Assembly: GCF_006385555.1 (NCBI RefSeq)
Contig: NZ_CP041036.1
Span: 62,001-126,000 of the forward strand
From: Shewanella polaris
GTDB taxonomy: Bacteria; Pseudomonadota; Gammaproteobacteria; Enterobacterales; Shewanellaceae
Length of the DNA: 64,000 nucleotides
Direction: 5' to 3'
Both the position numbers and the translations under genes were made by a program. The notes under the pieces are model-generated. The model was not told where the DNA came from, did not search any database, and saw nothing but the letters and a program-made list of their open reading frames with translations. Shown here piece by piece: positions 54,427 through 62,861 of the stretch; positions within the stretch are counted from its first letter, which is position 1; each line of letters begins with the position of its first letter.

Positions 54427-55077
54427 CTATTTTACAAGATGTAAAAACTCAGCGCGGGTTGCAGGGTTTGATTTAAAAATACCGCCCAATGCAGTGGTGG
54501 TAGTCGAGCTGGTTGAGTCCATCACGCCGCGGGATTTAACGCAGTAATGCACCGCATCCATTTTTACCGCTACGTCTTTGGTTTCTAATAAGGTTTGCAG
54601 TGCCACTAACACTTGTTGGGTTAGGCGCTCTTGTACTTGTGGACGTTGGGCAAAAAATCGCACGATTCGGTTTATTTTCGATAGACCGATAATTTTTGTG
54701 CGGGGTAAATAAGCGACAGTCGCGAATCCATCAATGGTTACTAAGTGATGTTCGCAGGTGCTGGTAAGACTGATGTCTTGTACACGCACCATTTCATCAA
54801 CGCCCATTTTATTTTCGATAACAGTGATTTTAGGGAAGTTTTCGTAATCAAGCCCCGAGAAAATCTCATCAACATACATTTTTGCAATGCGGCGTGGAGT
54901 ATCAGCCAAGCTGTCGTCGCTTAGATCGAGTGACATAAGGGTCAAAATTTCACGCATGTGATGTTCAATTTTGACTTTACGTTCTTCAGGCGTGAACGTT
55001 TTCGGCAGCATTGGGGTTTCAAGACCGAGATCTTTTAGTGCGGCTTGTACTTTTATTGCGGCTTCACTGAGTGCCAT
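54427..55077 (-). CDS. folE: GTP cyclohydrolase I
   Basis: 216 residues. First enzyme of tetrahydrofolate synthesis, making 7,8-dihydroneopterin triphosphate from GTP. Active-site features are [14 protein letters not shown], the zinc segment [13 protein letters not shown] (Cys and His ligands), [19 protein letters not shown] and the second zinc Cys in [12 protein letters not shown]. The position between pyrE and slmA is different from E. coli, where slmA follows pyrE directly. Confidence 0.95.
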   Translation of the reverse strand: MALSEAAIKVQAALKDLGLETPMLPKTFTPEERKVKIEHHMREILTLMSLDLSDDSLADTPRRIAKMYVDEIFSGLDYENFPKITVIENKMGVDEMVRVQDISLTSTCEHHLVTIDGFATVAYLPRTKIIGLSKINRIVRFFAQRPQVQERLTQQVLVALQTLLETKDVAVKMDAVHYCVKSRGVMDSTSSTTTTALGGIFKSNPATRAEFLHLVK

Positions 55078-55195
55078 AAATCCTCCAACTACTCGACATT
55101 ACTGTTTGTGTTAGCGTACGTTAAAACCCACTTTGGCGACCGCTAAGGGACGAGGAGAATAGCGCGATTTGCTGTAAATTAATACTGCAGGTAAC

Positions 55196-55233
55196 AAAAA
55201 AGCCGACCCCGTTAGTCGGGTATCGGCTTTTTG
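55196..55233 (-). terminator. Terminator upstream of folE / downstream of the S9 remnant side
   Basis: Stem AAAAAGCCGA / TCGGCTTTTT with an internal CCCG / CGGG stem, A and T runs on both sides. It lies on the 3' side of the degraded minus-strand peptidase end at 55256 and may be its original terminator, now kept without the gene. Confidence 0.75.
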
Positions 55234-55255
55234 TGTGTAAACGTTTAAGTGATAA

Positions 55256-55370
55256 CTACTTTACGTTTAAGTTCTCTTTGATAAATGTGAGCATGATATC
55301 GTAATACTTAGCCCGATTTTCTGCGTTAAAGAAACCATGGCCTTCTTTTATCCAAATCTGTTTTTGGAAT
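55256..55370 (-). pseudogene. C-terminal remnant of a prolyl oligopeptidase-type (S9) peptidase
   Basis: On the minus strand the frame reads KQIWIKEGHGFFNAENRAKY...FIKENLNVK and stops at 55256-55258. The EGHGF block with the catalytic His and the NAENRAKYY-type helix is the very end of S9 alpha/beta-hydrolase peptidases. Nothing upstream (past about 55370) continues the family, so about 35 codons of a once 600-plus-residue gene are left, followed by its terminator. Confidence 0.6.
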
Positions 55371-55498
55371 GGGTGTATTTATCTGGGGTTTATGGACAAC
55401 AGTTGCAGCTTAATTATTCAGTTGAATTAAGCAGATATGGTCTTTAGATGATGTAAGATGTAGGGCCATATGGCAATTGTCATACAGCCCTAAATAGT
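55371..55498. other. Gap between the S9 remnant and slmA
   Basis: 128 bases without a gene; the S9 frame ends here in unrelated sequence. No clear slmA terminator is seen. Confidence 0.4.
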
Positions 55499-56092
55499 TT
55501 AGCTTCTTAGCAATTGTTGCTGAATAAATGTCCATTGCTCATCAAAGTGTAGTGTTGGCTTTTGCTTGAATTCGCTACGAACAAATTGTGAAATACGCCC
55601 TTCGACAAAGGCCAACAATAGGTTGGCTAGTATGGCTTCATCGATGTTAAAGCCTACACCTTCACGTAATGTCTTTTCACGTAGAATTTGTTTTATTTGA
55701 GTTTCAATTTTGGCAAATAATGCGTCAATACGACTACGTAAACGTTCATTTTCACCCAGTAATGCATCGCCATTTAATACTCTGGAAATACCTGGATTAC
55801 GTTCAGAAAATACCAGTAATAACTGCAGCACTAACTGACAGCGGGCCATGGTGTCTTTTTCTTCATCCATGATGAGGTTTAAGCGCGATAATATCGCATC
55901 TTCAATAAATTCGATTAAGCCTTCGAACATCCGCGCTTTACTTGGGAAATGACGGTATAGCGCGGCTTCTGATACACCAACTTCAGCGGCAAGCTTTGCG
56001 GTGGTAATGCGTTGACCAGGACTGGTTTCAAGCATTTGTGCCAAGCATTGTAAAATATGCTCGCGGCGATTTATTTTAGGGCTTTCAGCCAT
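55499..56092 (-). CDS. slmA: Nucleoid occlusion factor SlmA
   Basis: 197 residues, TetR-family. It binds SlmA-binding sites on the chromosome and inhibits FtsZ assembly over the nucleoid. The N-terminal HTH (residues about 25-50: [35 protein letters not shown]) and the C-terminal FtsZ-binding dimer region ([13 protein letters not shown]) match. Its downstream relation to dut (35 bases) and coaBC suggests one minus-strand operon coaBC-dut-slmA. Confidence 0.93.
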   Translation of the reverse strand: MAESPKINRREHILQCLAQMLETSPGQRITTAKLAAEVGVSEAALYRHFPSKARMFEGLIEFIEDAILSRLNLIMDEEKDTMARCQLVLQLLLVFSERNPGISRVLNGDALLGENERLRSRIDALFAKIETQIKQILREKTLREGVGFNIDEAILANLLLAFVEGRISQFVRSEFKQKPTLHFDEQWTFIQQQLLRS

Positions 56093-56127
56093 TATGTGTT
56101 CCTTGGCTCAGTGACTACTTGAAAAGG

Positions 56128-56586
56128 TTATTTGGTTCCTGAGTGACCAAATCCGCCTTCTCCACGATCTGAGCTTTTAAACTCATCCACTAGGGTAAAT
56201 GTTGCCTGTACAACGGGTACAAACATCAATTGGGCTAAACGATCGCCTATTTCGAGTGTGAATGGCTTATCACTTCGGTTCCAACATGACACCATTAACG
56301 GTCCTTGGTAATCGGAGTCAATTAAACCCACTAAGTTACCCAGTACGATGCCATGCTTATGACCCATACCTGAGCGCGGTAAAATCACCGCTGCAAGGCT
56401 TGGGTCGGCTACATGAACAGCTATGCCTGTTGGAATTAATACGGTTTGGCCTGGTTCAATGACCATGGTGGTGTCGGTCATAGCACGTAAGTCCATGCCT
56501 GCACTACCTGGGGTAGCATAAGCTGGCAATGGAAATTCACTGCCAATACGCGAGTCGAGAATTTTTAGTTCAATGGGTGTTTTCAT
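56128..56586 (-). CDS. dut: Deoxyuridine 5'-triphosphate nucleotidohydrolase
   Basis: 152 residues, trimeric dUTPase. Motifs: [13 protein letters not shown] (I), [28 protein letters not shown] (II and III), [12 protein letters not shown] (IV), and the C-terminal P-loop-like [12 protein letters not shown] (V). It starts inside the end of coaBC (4-bp ATGA overlap), so the two are translationally coupled. Confidence 0.95.
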   Translation of the reverse strand: MKTPIELKILDSRIGSEFPLPAYATPGSAGMDLRAMTDTTMVIEPGQTVLIPTGIAVHVADPSLAAVILPRSGMGHKHGIVLGNLVGLIDSDYQGPLMVSCWNRSDKPFTLEIGDRLAQLMFVPVVQATFTLVDEFKSSDRGEGGFGHSGTK

Positions 56587-57776
56587 GATTTTTTTAGTTG
56601 TTGTTCTATCAATGTGAGTAATTGGCGCGCCAGAGTCAGTTTATCTGTTGCGGGCAGTTGTTGGCTGCCATCTTGCCAAAAAACCTGTAATGCATTGCTA
56701 TCGGCATTAAAGCCTAAGCCTTGAATAGAGACATCGTTCGCGGCGATCATATCAAGCTTTTTACGTTGCAGTTTACCGCGAGCGTATTGCTCTACATCGT
56801 TAGTTTCAGCAGCAAAACCGACAGTGAAAGGTCGGATAGTGTGCTGGGCTACCGCGGCTAAGATATCAGGATTACGCACTAGTGCAAGCTGCATTTGTTC
56901 CGCTGACTTTTTGATTTTTTGCTGGGCAACATCGGCAATTCGATAATCTGCGACTGCGGCGCAACCAATAAAAATATCATGTTGTTCAACCTGTCCCATC
57001 ACTGCGTCGAGCATTTGTTGTGCTGAATCAACATCAATACGGGTGACGCCAGCCGGTGTGACTAAATTAACTGGGCCAGACACTAATGTTACCTTGGCAC
57101 CCATTTCTGCCGCTGCTTGGGCTAAAGAAAAGCCCATTTTCCCCGAACTGTGATTAGAAATATAACGCACAGGATCTATGGCTTCGCGCGTTGGGCCTGC
57201 TGTAATCAGGACTTGATGACCTTGCAAGGTTTTAGGACCAAAAAATTGTACTAGTTGCTCGGCAATGGCGACAGGTTCTTGCATACGCCCAGGACCAACT
57301 TCGCCACAGGCTTGGCTACCTGAGGCTGGCTGCCAAATAGTGAGACCTTTGCGAGCTAAATTAGCCATGTTTTCTTGGGTGGCGATGTTTTGGTACATTT
57401 GTTGATTCATTGCAGGACAGACAATGACGGGAGCGCTGGTTGCTAAACACGTTGTTGTTAATAAGTCATCTGCCATACCTGCATTGATACGCGCCATTAA
57501 GTTAGCCGTAGCAGGTGCGAGTAGAACAACGTCAGCCCAGCGTGCTAGCTCAATATGACCCATAGCAGCTTCTGCAGCTGGATCGAGCAAATCAGAGGCT
57601 ACAGGATGGCCTGAGAGCGCTTGTATGGTGAGTGGAGTAATAAACTCCATGGCGCTTTGAGTCATAATGACGCGCACATCAGCACCGCGCTCTTTTAAAC
57701 GGCGGATTAGGTCCGCACTTTTGTATGCGGCAATGCCGCCTGCAATTCCAAGTAATACTTTTTTATTTGTCAGCAT
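56583..57776 (-). CDS. coaBC: Bifunctional phosphopantothenoylcysteine decarboxylase / phosphopantothenate--cysteine ligase
   Basis: 397 residues from ATG 57776; an in-frame ATG at 57785 or TTG at 57797 could add 3 to 7 residues. CoaC half: [17 protein letters not shown] (flavin site), [23 protein letters not shown] with the His, PAMNQQMY and [14 protein letters not shown] with the active-site Cys. CoaB half (from about residue 190): [33 protein letters not shown] and KIKKS with the catalytic Lys. It makes 4'-phosphopantetheine in CoA synthesis. Confidence 0.94.
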   Translation of the reverse strand: MLTNKKVLLGIAGGIAAYKSADLIRRLKERGADVRVIMTQSAMEFITPLTIQALSGHPVASDLLDPAAEAAMGHIELARWADVVLLAPATANLMARINAGMADDLLTTTCLATSAPVIVCPAMNQQMYQNIATQENMANLARKGLTIWQPASGSQACGEVGPGRMQEPVAIAEQLVQFFGPKTLQGHQVLITAGPTREAIDPVRYISNHSSGKMGFSLAQAAAEMGAKVTLVSGPVNLVTPAGVTRIDVDSAQQMLDAVMGQVEQHDIFIGCAAVADYRIADVAQQKIKKSAEQMQLALVRNPDILAAVAQHTIRPFTVGFAAETNDVEQYARGKLQRKKLDMIAANDVSIQGLGFNADSNALQVFWQDGSQQLPATDKLTLARQLLTLIEQQLKKS

Positions 57777-58012
57777 GATGCACATTATCCGACTCAAATA
57801 TAATTGCGGCTAACAATATCACAAACTTGTGACAAGTTGCGTCGATCCAATCTCAAAAATATCGACCATACTGTGTAATCAATTCGAACTCTGTTTTTGA
57901 AAAAGGCAACAACCCGTTAATGGTGAAGTGGTAGCTCATCCGGTGTTGTATTTGTTAATAGAGCCGATTTAATGCGTGTATTTTCGTTTCACATTGAATA
58001 TAAGGGACATTC

Positions 58013-58690
58013 ATGGGGATTAAAGATTGGCCACAAGGAGAAGGGCCGCGAGAAAAGTTATTGCTTAAAGGTGCTGGGCATCTTTCCGATGCTGAATTAC
58101 TCGCTGTGTTACTTCGCAATGGTTTAGCAGGGCAAAATGCGGTGGATTTGGCTCGAGAGATGATAAATCAGTTTGGCGGTTTGCGTAGTTTACTTACCGC
58201 ATCGAAAACACAAGTATGCAAATTAGCCGGTGTTGGACCGGTAAAATATGCTCAATTACAAGCCGCAGCCGAAATTTCTAAGCGAATAGCTCATGAAAAT
58301 CTACAAAGAGGGCAAATTTTGACAAATCCTGATTTAACTCGGGACTATTTAATGAGACAATTAGCTGACCGATCCTATGAAGTGTTCGCCTTACTATTGT
58401 TGGATACCCAACATAGAGTCATTCAATTTGTAGAATTATTTCGTGGCACCATCGATTCCGCTTCTGTTTATCCTCGCGAGGTAGTTAGCCTTGTTTTGGA
58501 GAAAAAAGCCGCTGCGGTGATAGTGTGTCACAATCATCCGTCTGGCATTGCAGAGCCAAGTCAGGCTGATCGGCGAATAACTGAGCGAATAAAAAATGCA
58601 TTGGCAACCATAGATGTTTCTTTGTTAGATCATATGGTTGTAGGTGATCAGGAGATAGTCTCCTTTGCCGAGCGAGGATGGATTGTATAA
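58013..58690 (+). CDS. radC: RadC (DNA repair-associated JAB/MPN-type) protein
   Basis: 225 residues. N-terminal helix-hairpin-helix part (KLAGVGPVKYAQLQAA) and C-terminal JAMM-like metal site HNHPSG...SQAD (residues about 168-185). The enzymatic role is unknown despite the name; the JAMM site is intact. It sits between coaBC (divergent) and rpmB as in E. coli. Confidence 0.92.
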   Translation: MGIKDWPQGEGPREKLLLKGAGHLSDAELLAVLLRNGLAGQNAVDLAREMINQFGGLRSLLTASKTQVCKLAGVGPVKYAQLQAAAEISKRIAHENLQRGQILTNPDLTRDYLMRQLADRSYEVFALLLLDTQHRVIQFVELFRGTIDSASVYPREVVSLVLEKKAAAVIVCHNHPSGIAEPSQADRRITERIKNALATIDVSLLDHMVVGDQEIVSFAERGWIV

Positions 58691-58697
58691 ACACTGC

Positions 58698-58726
58698 TTG
58701 ATCTTCTATGGTCAATCGTGTATAAA
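58698..58726 (+). promoter_or_regulatory. Sigma-70 promoter of rpmB-rpmG
   Basis: -35 TTGATC (58698-58703), 17-bp spacer, -10 TATAAA (58721-58726), followed by the GC-rich discriminator GCGCCC. This is the pattern of stringently controlled ribosomal protein promoters. It starts just after radC. Confidence 0.7.
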
Positions 58727-58738
58727 ATGCGCCCTCTT

Positions 58739-58769
58739 TGTGCCTCGGGCGACGGCCATACGAGGCACA
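58739..58769 (+). promoter_or_regulatory. Leader stem in the rpmB 5'-UTR
   Basis: Perfect 9-bp stem TGTGCCTCG / CGAGGCACA with a 13-nt loop, about 10 bases past the predicted start point and 43 bases before the rpmB ATG. Not followed by T's. Candidate binding site for autoregulation by L28 or L33, or a 5'-end stabiliser. Confidence 0.5.
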
Positions 58770-58812
58770 TTAATGCTCGAGCGTTAAAAATTTGTTTTTG
58801 GAGAAGATTGAC

Positions 58813-59049
58813 ATGTCAAGAGTATGCCAAGTAACTGGCAAGAAGCCAATGGTTGGTAACAACCGTTCGCACGCTAAAAATTCGACTCGTCGTCGTTTTT
58901 TACCTAACCTACAAAACCACCGTTTTTGGTTAGAAGAAGAAAAACGCTTCGTACAACTACGCGTATCTACTAAAGGTATACGTATTATCGATAAGAAAGG
59001 TATTGAAGTTGTTGTTGCTGAACTTCGTGCCCGTGGCGAGAAGGTATAA
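58813..59049 (+). CDS. rpmB: Large ribosomal subunit protein bL28
   Basis: 78 residues from ATG 58813 (a longer frame with MFLEKID precedes but has no support; GGAGAAG at 58800 fits this ATG). It starts [21 protein letters not shown] and has the L28 central block [13 protein letters not shown] and end LRARGEKV. Length matches E. coli (78). It is paired with rpmG. Confidence 0.96.
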   Translation: MSRVCQVTGKKPMVGNNRSHAKNSTRRRFLPNLQNHRFWLEEEKRFVQLRVSTKGIRIIDKKGIEVVVAELRARGEKV

Positions 59050-59055
59050 TAGAAA

Positions 59056-59229
59056 ATGGCTAAATCTAAAGGTAATCGTGAGAAGATCAAATTAGTATCT
59101 AGTGCTAAAACTGGTCACTTCTACACTACTGAAAAGAACAAGCGTAACATGCCTGAGAAAATGGAAATCAAGAAATTTGATCCAGTTATTCGTCAGCACG
59201 TTATCTATAAAGAAGCTAAAATCAAGTAA
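59056..59229 (+). CDS. rpmG: Large ribosomal subunit protein bL33
   Basis: 57 residues, 6 bases after rpm[21 protein letters not shown] followed by [19 protein letters not shown] and [10 protein letters not shown]. No Cys zinc motif, so it is the zinc-free (C-minus) form of L33. Followed by a strong terminator. Confidence 0.95.
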   Translation: MAKSKGNREKIKLVSSAKTGHFYTTEKNKRNMPEKMEIKKFDPVIRQHVIYKEAKIK

Positions 59230-59245
59230 TTGATTTTTGACTCTT

Positions 59246-59275
59246 AAAAAAGCCCCTTAATTGGGGCTTTTTTTA
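59246..59275 (+). terminator. Terminator of rpmB-rpmG
   Basis: Stem AAGCCCC / GGGGCTT with loop TTAATT, A-run before and seven T's after. Confidence 0.9.
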
Positions 59276-59589
59276 TGCCTGTTTAAAAGTAGTCTATACT
59301 GAATAGAATGATTAATATGTTTGTGAAGTTGTATTCTAACTAATTGAATCATAAATATGTTCAGTTAGTTTACTCATGCAGTACCGCATTAATCTGATGG
59401 TATTTTAATAGACATTATTTTCGCATTGTTAACGTGTAATAATGTTTACATATTGCTGAGTATGTGTGATTTTTGTGTAATGCAAATATTATAAATTAAT
59501 GCGTAAAATATGATTAAGTGCTAAAGCGAGCTAACTTTTTGGCTGTAATGATTTTTTAATATAAAAATGAGATAATTTATTTCTTCACA
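59276..59589. other. AT-rich gene-free region before the ARG boxes
   Basis: 314 bases between the rpmG terminator and the argA control sites, very AT-rich, no ORF with a ribosome site. The argA promoter probably lies in its last third. Confidence 0.5.
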
Positions 59590-59628
59590 AGTGAAATAAA
59601 ATGCTTTAAAAGTGAATTAAAATGCAAT
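59590..59628 (+). promoter_or_regulatory. Two tandem ARG boxes before argA
   Basis: Core TGAAATAAAATGCT at 59592 and TGAATTAAAATGCA at 59613; the second matches TGAAT-W4-ATTCA at 13 of 14 positions, the first at about 11. Centre distance is 21 bp, i.e. two 18-bp boxes with a 3-bp gap, the standard ArgR layout. Arginine repression of argA follows. Confidence 0.8.
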
Positions 59629-59730
59629 AATATCTTTGGGTACACCAAATGAATAAAACAACCGGTTATGTGACATGTTTTGTCATAGCCATTATTGAAC
59701 ATCAAATTTAATACCGAGGTAACGTTGCCT

Positions 59731-61050
59731 GTGAGAACCACTGAATTGGTTGATGGATTTCGTCATTCTGCTCCTTATGTTAATGCTCATAGAGGTAAAA
59801 CTTTTGTCGTCATGTTAGGTGGCGAGGCATTAGCACATCCACAATTTCGCGGCATTTTAAATGATGTGGCGATGTTGCATTCACTTGGGATAGAGGTGGT
59901 ATTGGTTTATGGTGCACGACCGCAAATAGATGCAGGGTTAAAGATTGCTGGAATTGAACCGGCTTATCACAATGGTATTCGTATTACCGATGAAGAAACC
60001 TTAAAGATTATTAAACAGGTTGCAGGAGCCACTCAATTTGATATTACCGCAAGGATGTCAATGAGCTTAGGTAATACGCCGATGCAAAATGCCCAAATCA
60101 ATTTAGTGAGTGGTAATTTTGTAATTGCCCAACCGTTGGGGGTCGATGACGGTGTCGATTTTTGTTTAAGTGGTAAAGTTCGTCGTATTGATGCGCTAGG
60201 ATTACGTCGTCAGTTAGACAATAACGGTATTGTGTTAATGGGACCTATTGCCGCTTCTGTTACGGGCGAAAGCTTTAATCTCACCGCTGAAGAAGTGGCA
60301 ACCCAAGTCGCGATTAAGTTAAAGGCCGATAAAATTATTGGTTTTAGTGATACTAACGGAATTATTGGCAAAAAAGGCGAGGTGATTGCTGAGTTAATGC
60401 CAGATGAAGTTGAAGAAATGCTTCAAAGTATGGCTGACGATGATCATACTTCAGTGTCAACAATGGCTTTTTTAAAAGCAAGCGTCGAAGCTTGTCGCCG
60501 AGGTGTACCTCGTTGTCATTTGGTGAGTTATTTAGAAGACGGAGCTCTGTTACAAGAGCTATTTTCACGAGAAGGAATTGGTACCCAAATTGTCACGCAA
60601 AGCGCAGAACGTTTGCGTCGGGCTACTATTGGCGATATTGGCGGGATCCTAAACCTCATTCGCCCATTAGAAGAGCAGGGGATTTTAGTGCGTCGTTCTC
60701 GCGAGCAGCTTGAAATGGAAATTGAGCAATTTATGCTGGTTGAGCGCGATAACCTTGTTATTGGCTGCGCGGCCTTGTATCCGTTTGAAGAAGATAACGC
60801 TGGTGAGTTTGCTTGTTTGGTTGTGCATCCAGATTATCGTGATGCTGACCGTGGTAGTGTGTTGTTAAATAATATTATTGGCCAAGCACGTACACGTGGT
60901 TATTCGCGTTTATTTGCACTCACTACGCGCAGTATTCATTGGTTTTTAGAGCATGGTTTTAGCATTGTGGATGTCGATGAGTTACCTAATAAGAAAAAGC
61001 AGCTTTATAACTATCATCGTCGCTCGAAGATCCTTGCGTTAGATTTATAA
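59731..61050 (+). CDS. argA: Amino-acid N-acetyltransferase (N-acetylglutamate synthase)
   Basis: 439 residues from the GTG at 59731 ([16 protein letters not shown]), the normal ArgA start; TTG at 59725 and an ATG-type start at 59695 are in frame, with GAGG at 59716-59719. First step of arginine synthesis, using glutamate and acetyl-CoA. The N-terminal amino-acid kinase-like domain (to about 290) has [14 protein letters not shown] and [22 protein letters not shown], followed by a GNAT domain (from about 300: [36 protein letters not shown]). Feedback inhibition by arginine acts through the kinase-like part. ARG boxes lie upstream. Confidence 0.94.
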   Translation: MRTTELVDGFRHSAPYVNAHRGKTFVVMLGGEALAHPQFRGILNDVAMLHSLGIEVVLVYGARPQIDAGLKIAGIEPAYHNGIRITDEETLKIIKQVAGATQFDITARMSMSLGNTPMQNAQINLVSGNFVIAQPLGVDDGVDFCLSGKVRRIDALGLRRQLDNNGIVLMGPIAASVTGESFNLTAEEVATQVAIKLKADKIIGFSDTNGIIGKKGEVIAELMPDEVEEMLQSMADDDHTSVSTMAFLKASVEACRRGVPRCHLVSYLEDGALLQELFSREGIGTQIVTQSAERLRRATIGDIGGILNLIRPLEEQGILVRRSREQLEMEIEQFMLVERDNLVIGCAALYPFEEDNAGEFACLVVHPDYRDADRGSVLLNNIIGQARTRGYSRLFALTTRSIHWFLEHGFSIVDVDELPNKKKQLYNYHRRSKILALDL

Positions 61051-61071
61051 CCGTAATGATAGGGTCAACAT

Positions 61072-61101
61072 AAAAAATGCCGGATTAATCCGGCATTTTT
61101 T
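61072..61101. terminator. Bidirectional terminator between argA and rarD
   Basis: Stem AAAATGCCGGATT / AATCCGGCATTTT (small loop) with A and T runs; convergent genes on both sides. Confidence 0.9.
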
Positions 61102-61160
61102 ATGTATGAATAAATATACTAATATCATTCTTCAATCTGATTAATAAAAAGTCAGCTTAA

Positions 61161-62069
61161 TCATACTTGGGCTTTTGCTAATGTATTGCGTTTTTGGCGT
61201 TGCACTAGCATGTCGCTAATAAAAATAACCAGTGCCCCCCAAATAAAGCCAAAGGTAATGCCTTTTTCAATATCAAACGGCTCGTTAAATAATTGAACCG
61301 CCAAGATAAACATGATACTAGGGCCAATATATTGGAAAAACCCTAGGATAGAGAATGGAATTCTTACTGCGGATCCTGCAAAGCATAATAATGGGATGGT
61401 AGTGACAATACCTGCTGCAATCAGTAGTAAGTTTAGATTCAAGCTATTGGTTAGCATGCTTACTGAGGATGTCTCTAAGGTGACGAGCAAGTATCCTAAG
61501 GCTATCGGTAATAAGATCGCTGTTTCGACTAATAACCCTGTTTTAGCATCAATATTAACTTTTTTACGTAATAAACCATAAAAGCCAAAACTGGCGGCCA
61601 AGGCTAATGACAATAGCGGAATGGAGCCAAAAGAGATTAACTGAACCAATACGCCGGCACTGGCTAAACCTACCGCTACCCATTGTAATTTACGCAAACG
61701 TTCGCCTAAAAACAGCATTCCAAGTAAAACGTTAAACAGTGGGTTGATAAAGTAACCCAAGCTAGCATCAAGCATATGGTCGTTGTTGACTGCCCAAATA
61801 AAAATGAGCCAATTTGCTGCAATAAGAACTGATGTAACAAAGAGTACCGCGAGTTGTTTTGGGTGTTTGAGAACAAGGCGCAGACGACCAAATCCACCTA
61901 TAAATTGCATCAGAATGATCATAAATAAAAATGACCATATGACACGATGCATTAATATTTCTGTCGCGGGGACATGATGCAAAAGTTTAAAATACAGTGG
62001 TGCGATACCCCAAATGGTATAAGCACAAACTGCCAGTAAAACTCCTTTACGGTATTCTAAATCAGGCAT
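61161..62069 (-). CDS. rarD: EamA-family transporter RarD
   Basis: 302 residues from ATG 62069 (a TTG two codons upstream is in frame). Ten membrane helices. E. coli-type RarD text: KGVLLAVCAYTIWGIAPLYFKLL, PATEILMHRVIWSFLFM, ASLGYFINPLFNVLLGMLFLGERLRKLQWVAV. Its substrate is not settled (chloramphenicol-resistance-associated permease in name). Together with yigI and recQ it keeps E. coli order. Confidence 0.92.
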   Translation of the reverse strand: MPDLEYRKGVLLAVCAYTIWGIAPLYFKLLHHVPATEILMHRVIWSFLFMIILMQFIGGFGRLRLVLKHPKQLAVLFVTSVLIAANWLIFIWAVNNDHMLDASLGYFINPLFNVLLGMLFLGERLRKLQWVAVGLASAGVLVQLISFGSIPLLSLALAASFGFYGLLRKKVNIDAKTGLLVETAILLPIALGYLLVTLETSSVSMLTNSLNLNLLLIAAGIVTTIPLLCFAGSAVRIPFSILGFFQYIGPSIMFILAVQLFNEPFDIEKGITFGFIWGALVIFISDMLVQRQKRNTLAKAQV

Positions 62070-62101
62070 AGTCAATCAATAATGGGCGTAACGAGAAGAA
62101 G

Positions 62102-62122
62102 ATGGCGATTGTAGGTCGCCAT
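62102..62122. other. Hairpin between rarD and yigI
   Basis: Perfect 7-bp arms ATGGCGA / TCGCCAT with a 7-nt loop in the 126-base space between the two minus-strand genes. T-runs are poor, so it may be a weak terminator or an RNA processing element. Confidence 0.35.
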
Positions 62123-62195
62123 TTTGGATGACACAAGTGATTAAGCGAATTCTTTTATTGTATGGCTTTTAGCTTTGCAAGACAGATCTTTATTG

Positions 62196-62660
62196 TCAAC
62201 CCACCATATAAGTTCCTGTGCCAAATGCAATATGGACACCTTGTTCATTATGTAATTCCATTCGGCACACTGATACCCGGTTACCAGAACGGATAACACT
62301 ACCTGTGCCAGTAAAAATCTCGCCACGACCTGGGCGTAAAAAGTCTACCCGCATATCGATCGTGCCCAAGGTTGTAAGACGCTGTTGTAACTCTTCTATG
62401 GTCCAATCTTCTTTACTGGCAACTAGCCCTGCAAAAACCGTAAGTCCACCAACAACATCAAGTATTGTTGCGGTGACACCGCCATGAAGAATATTTTGAT
62501 GGATATTACCGATGAGTTCTGGCTTCATTTTTATCACGACTTCAACCCCATTGATGTCGTAATGTTTTATATCTAAACCAAGCAGATTATGGAATGGAAC
62601 ATGTTGGTCAAAAATATCTGCAACTTGCTGTAAAATCTGAGTTTTAATGGTGGTGGTCAT
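62196..62660 (-). CDS. yigI: PaaI/hotdog-fold thioesterase YigI
   Basis: 154 residues from ATG 62660 (a TTG lies two codons upstream). Hotdog thioesterase features are NILHGGVTATILDVVGGL and GTIDMRVDFLRPGRGEIFTGTGSVIRSGNRVSV. Close to E. coli YigI, a thioesterase active on acyl-CoAs. It lies between rarD and the divergent recQ, as in E. coli less pldA. Confidence 0.88.
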   Translation of the reverse strand: MTTTIKTQILQQVADIFDQHVPFHNLLGLDIKHYDINGVEVVIKMKPELIGNIHQNILHGGVTATILDVVGGLTVFAGLVASKEDWTIEELQQRLTTLGTIDMRVDFLRPGRGEIFTGTGSVIRSGNRVSVCRMELHNEQGVHIAFGTGTYMVG

Positions 62661-62861
62661 GAGCAATCCTTGTCGGTCATTATTATTATTATTTTATTAA
62701 TTCTAAGGCAGCTTGCTGCCATAGAGTATTTAATCTAACCCTAAAGTGACCTCAACTCAAACTTCTATCTTGAATGAAAACATCGCAAAAGTGTTTTGGT
62801 TCAAGACTTCTGTGACTGAGTGCTTTAAAATGAGTGCCCCTTGAATGATAATGTAGTGTGA

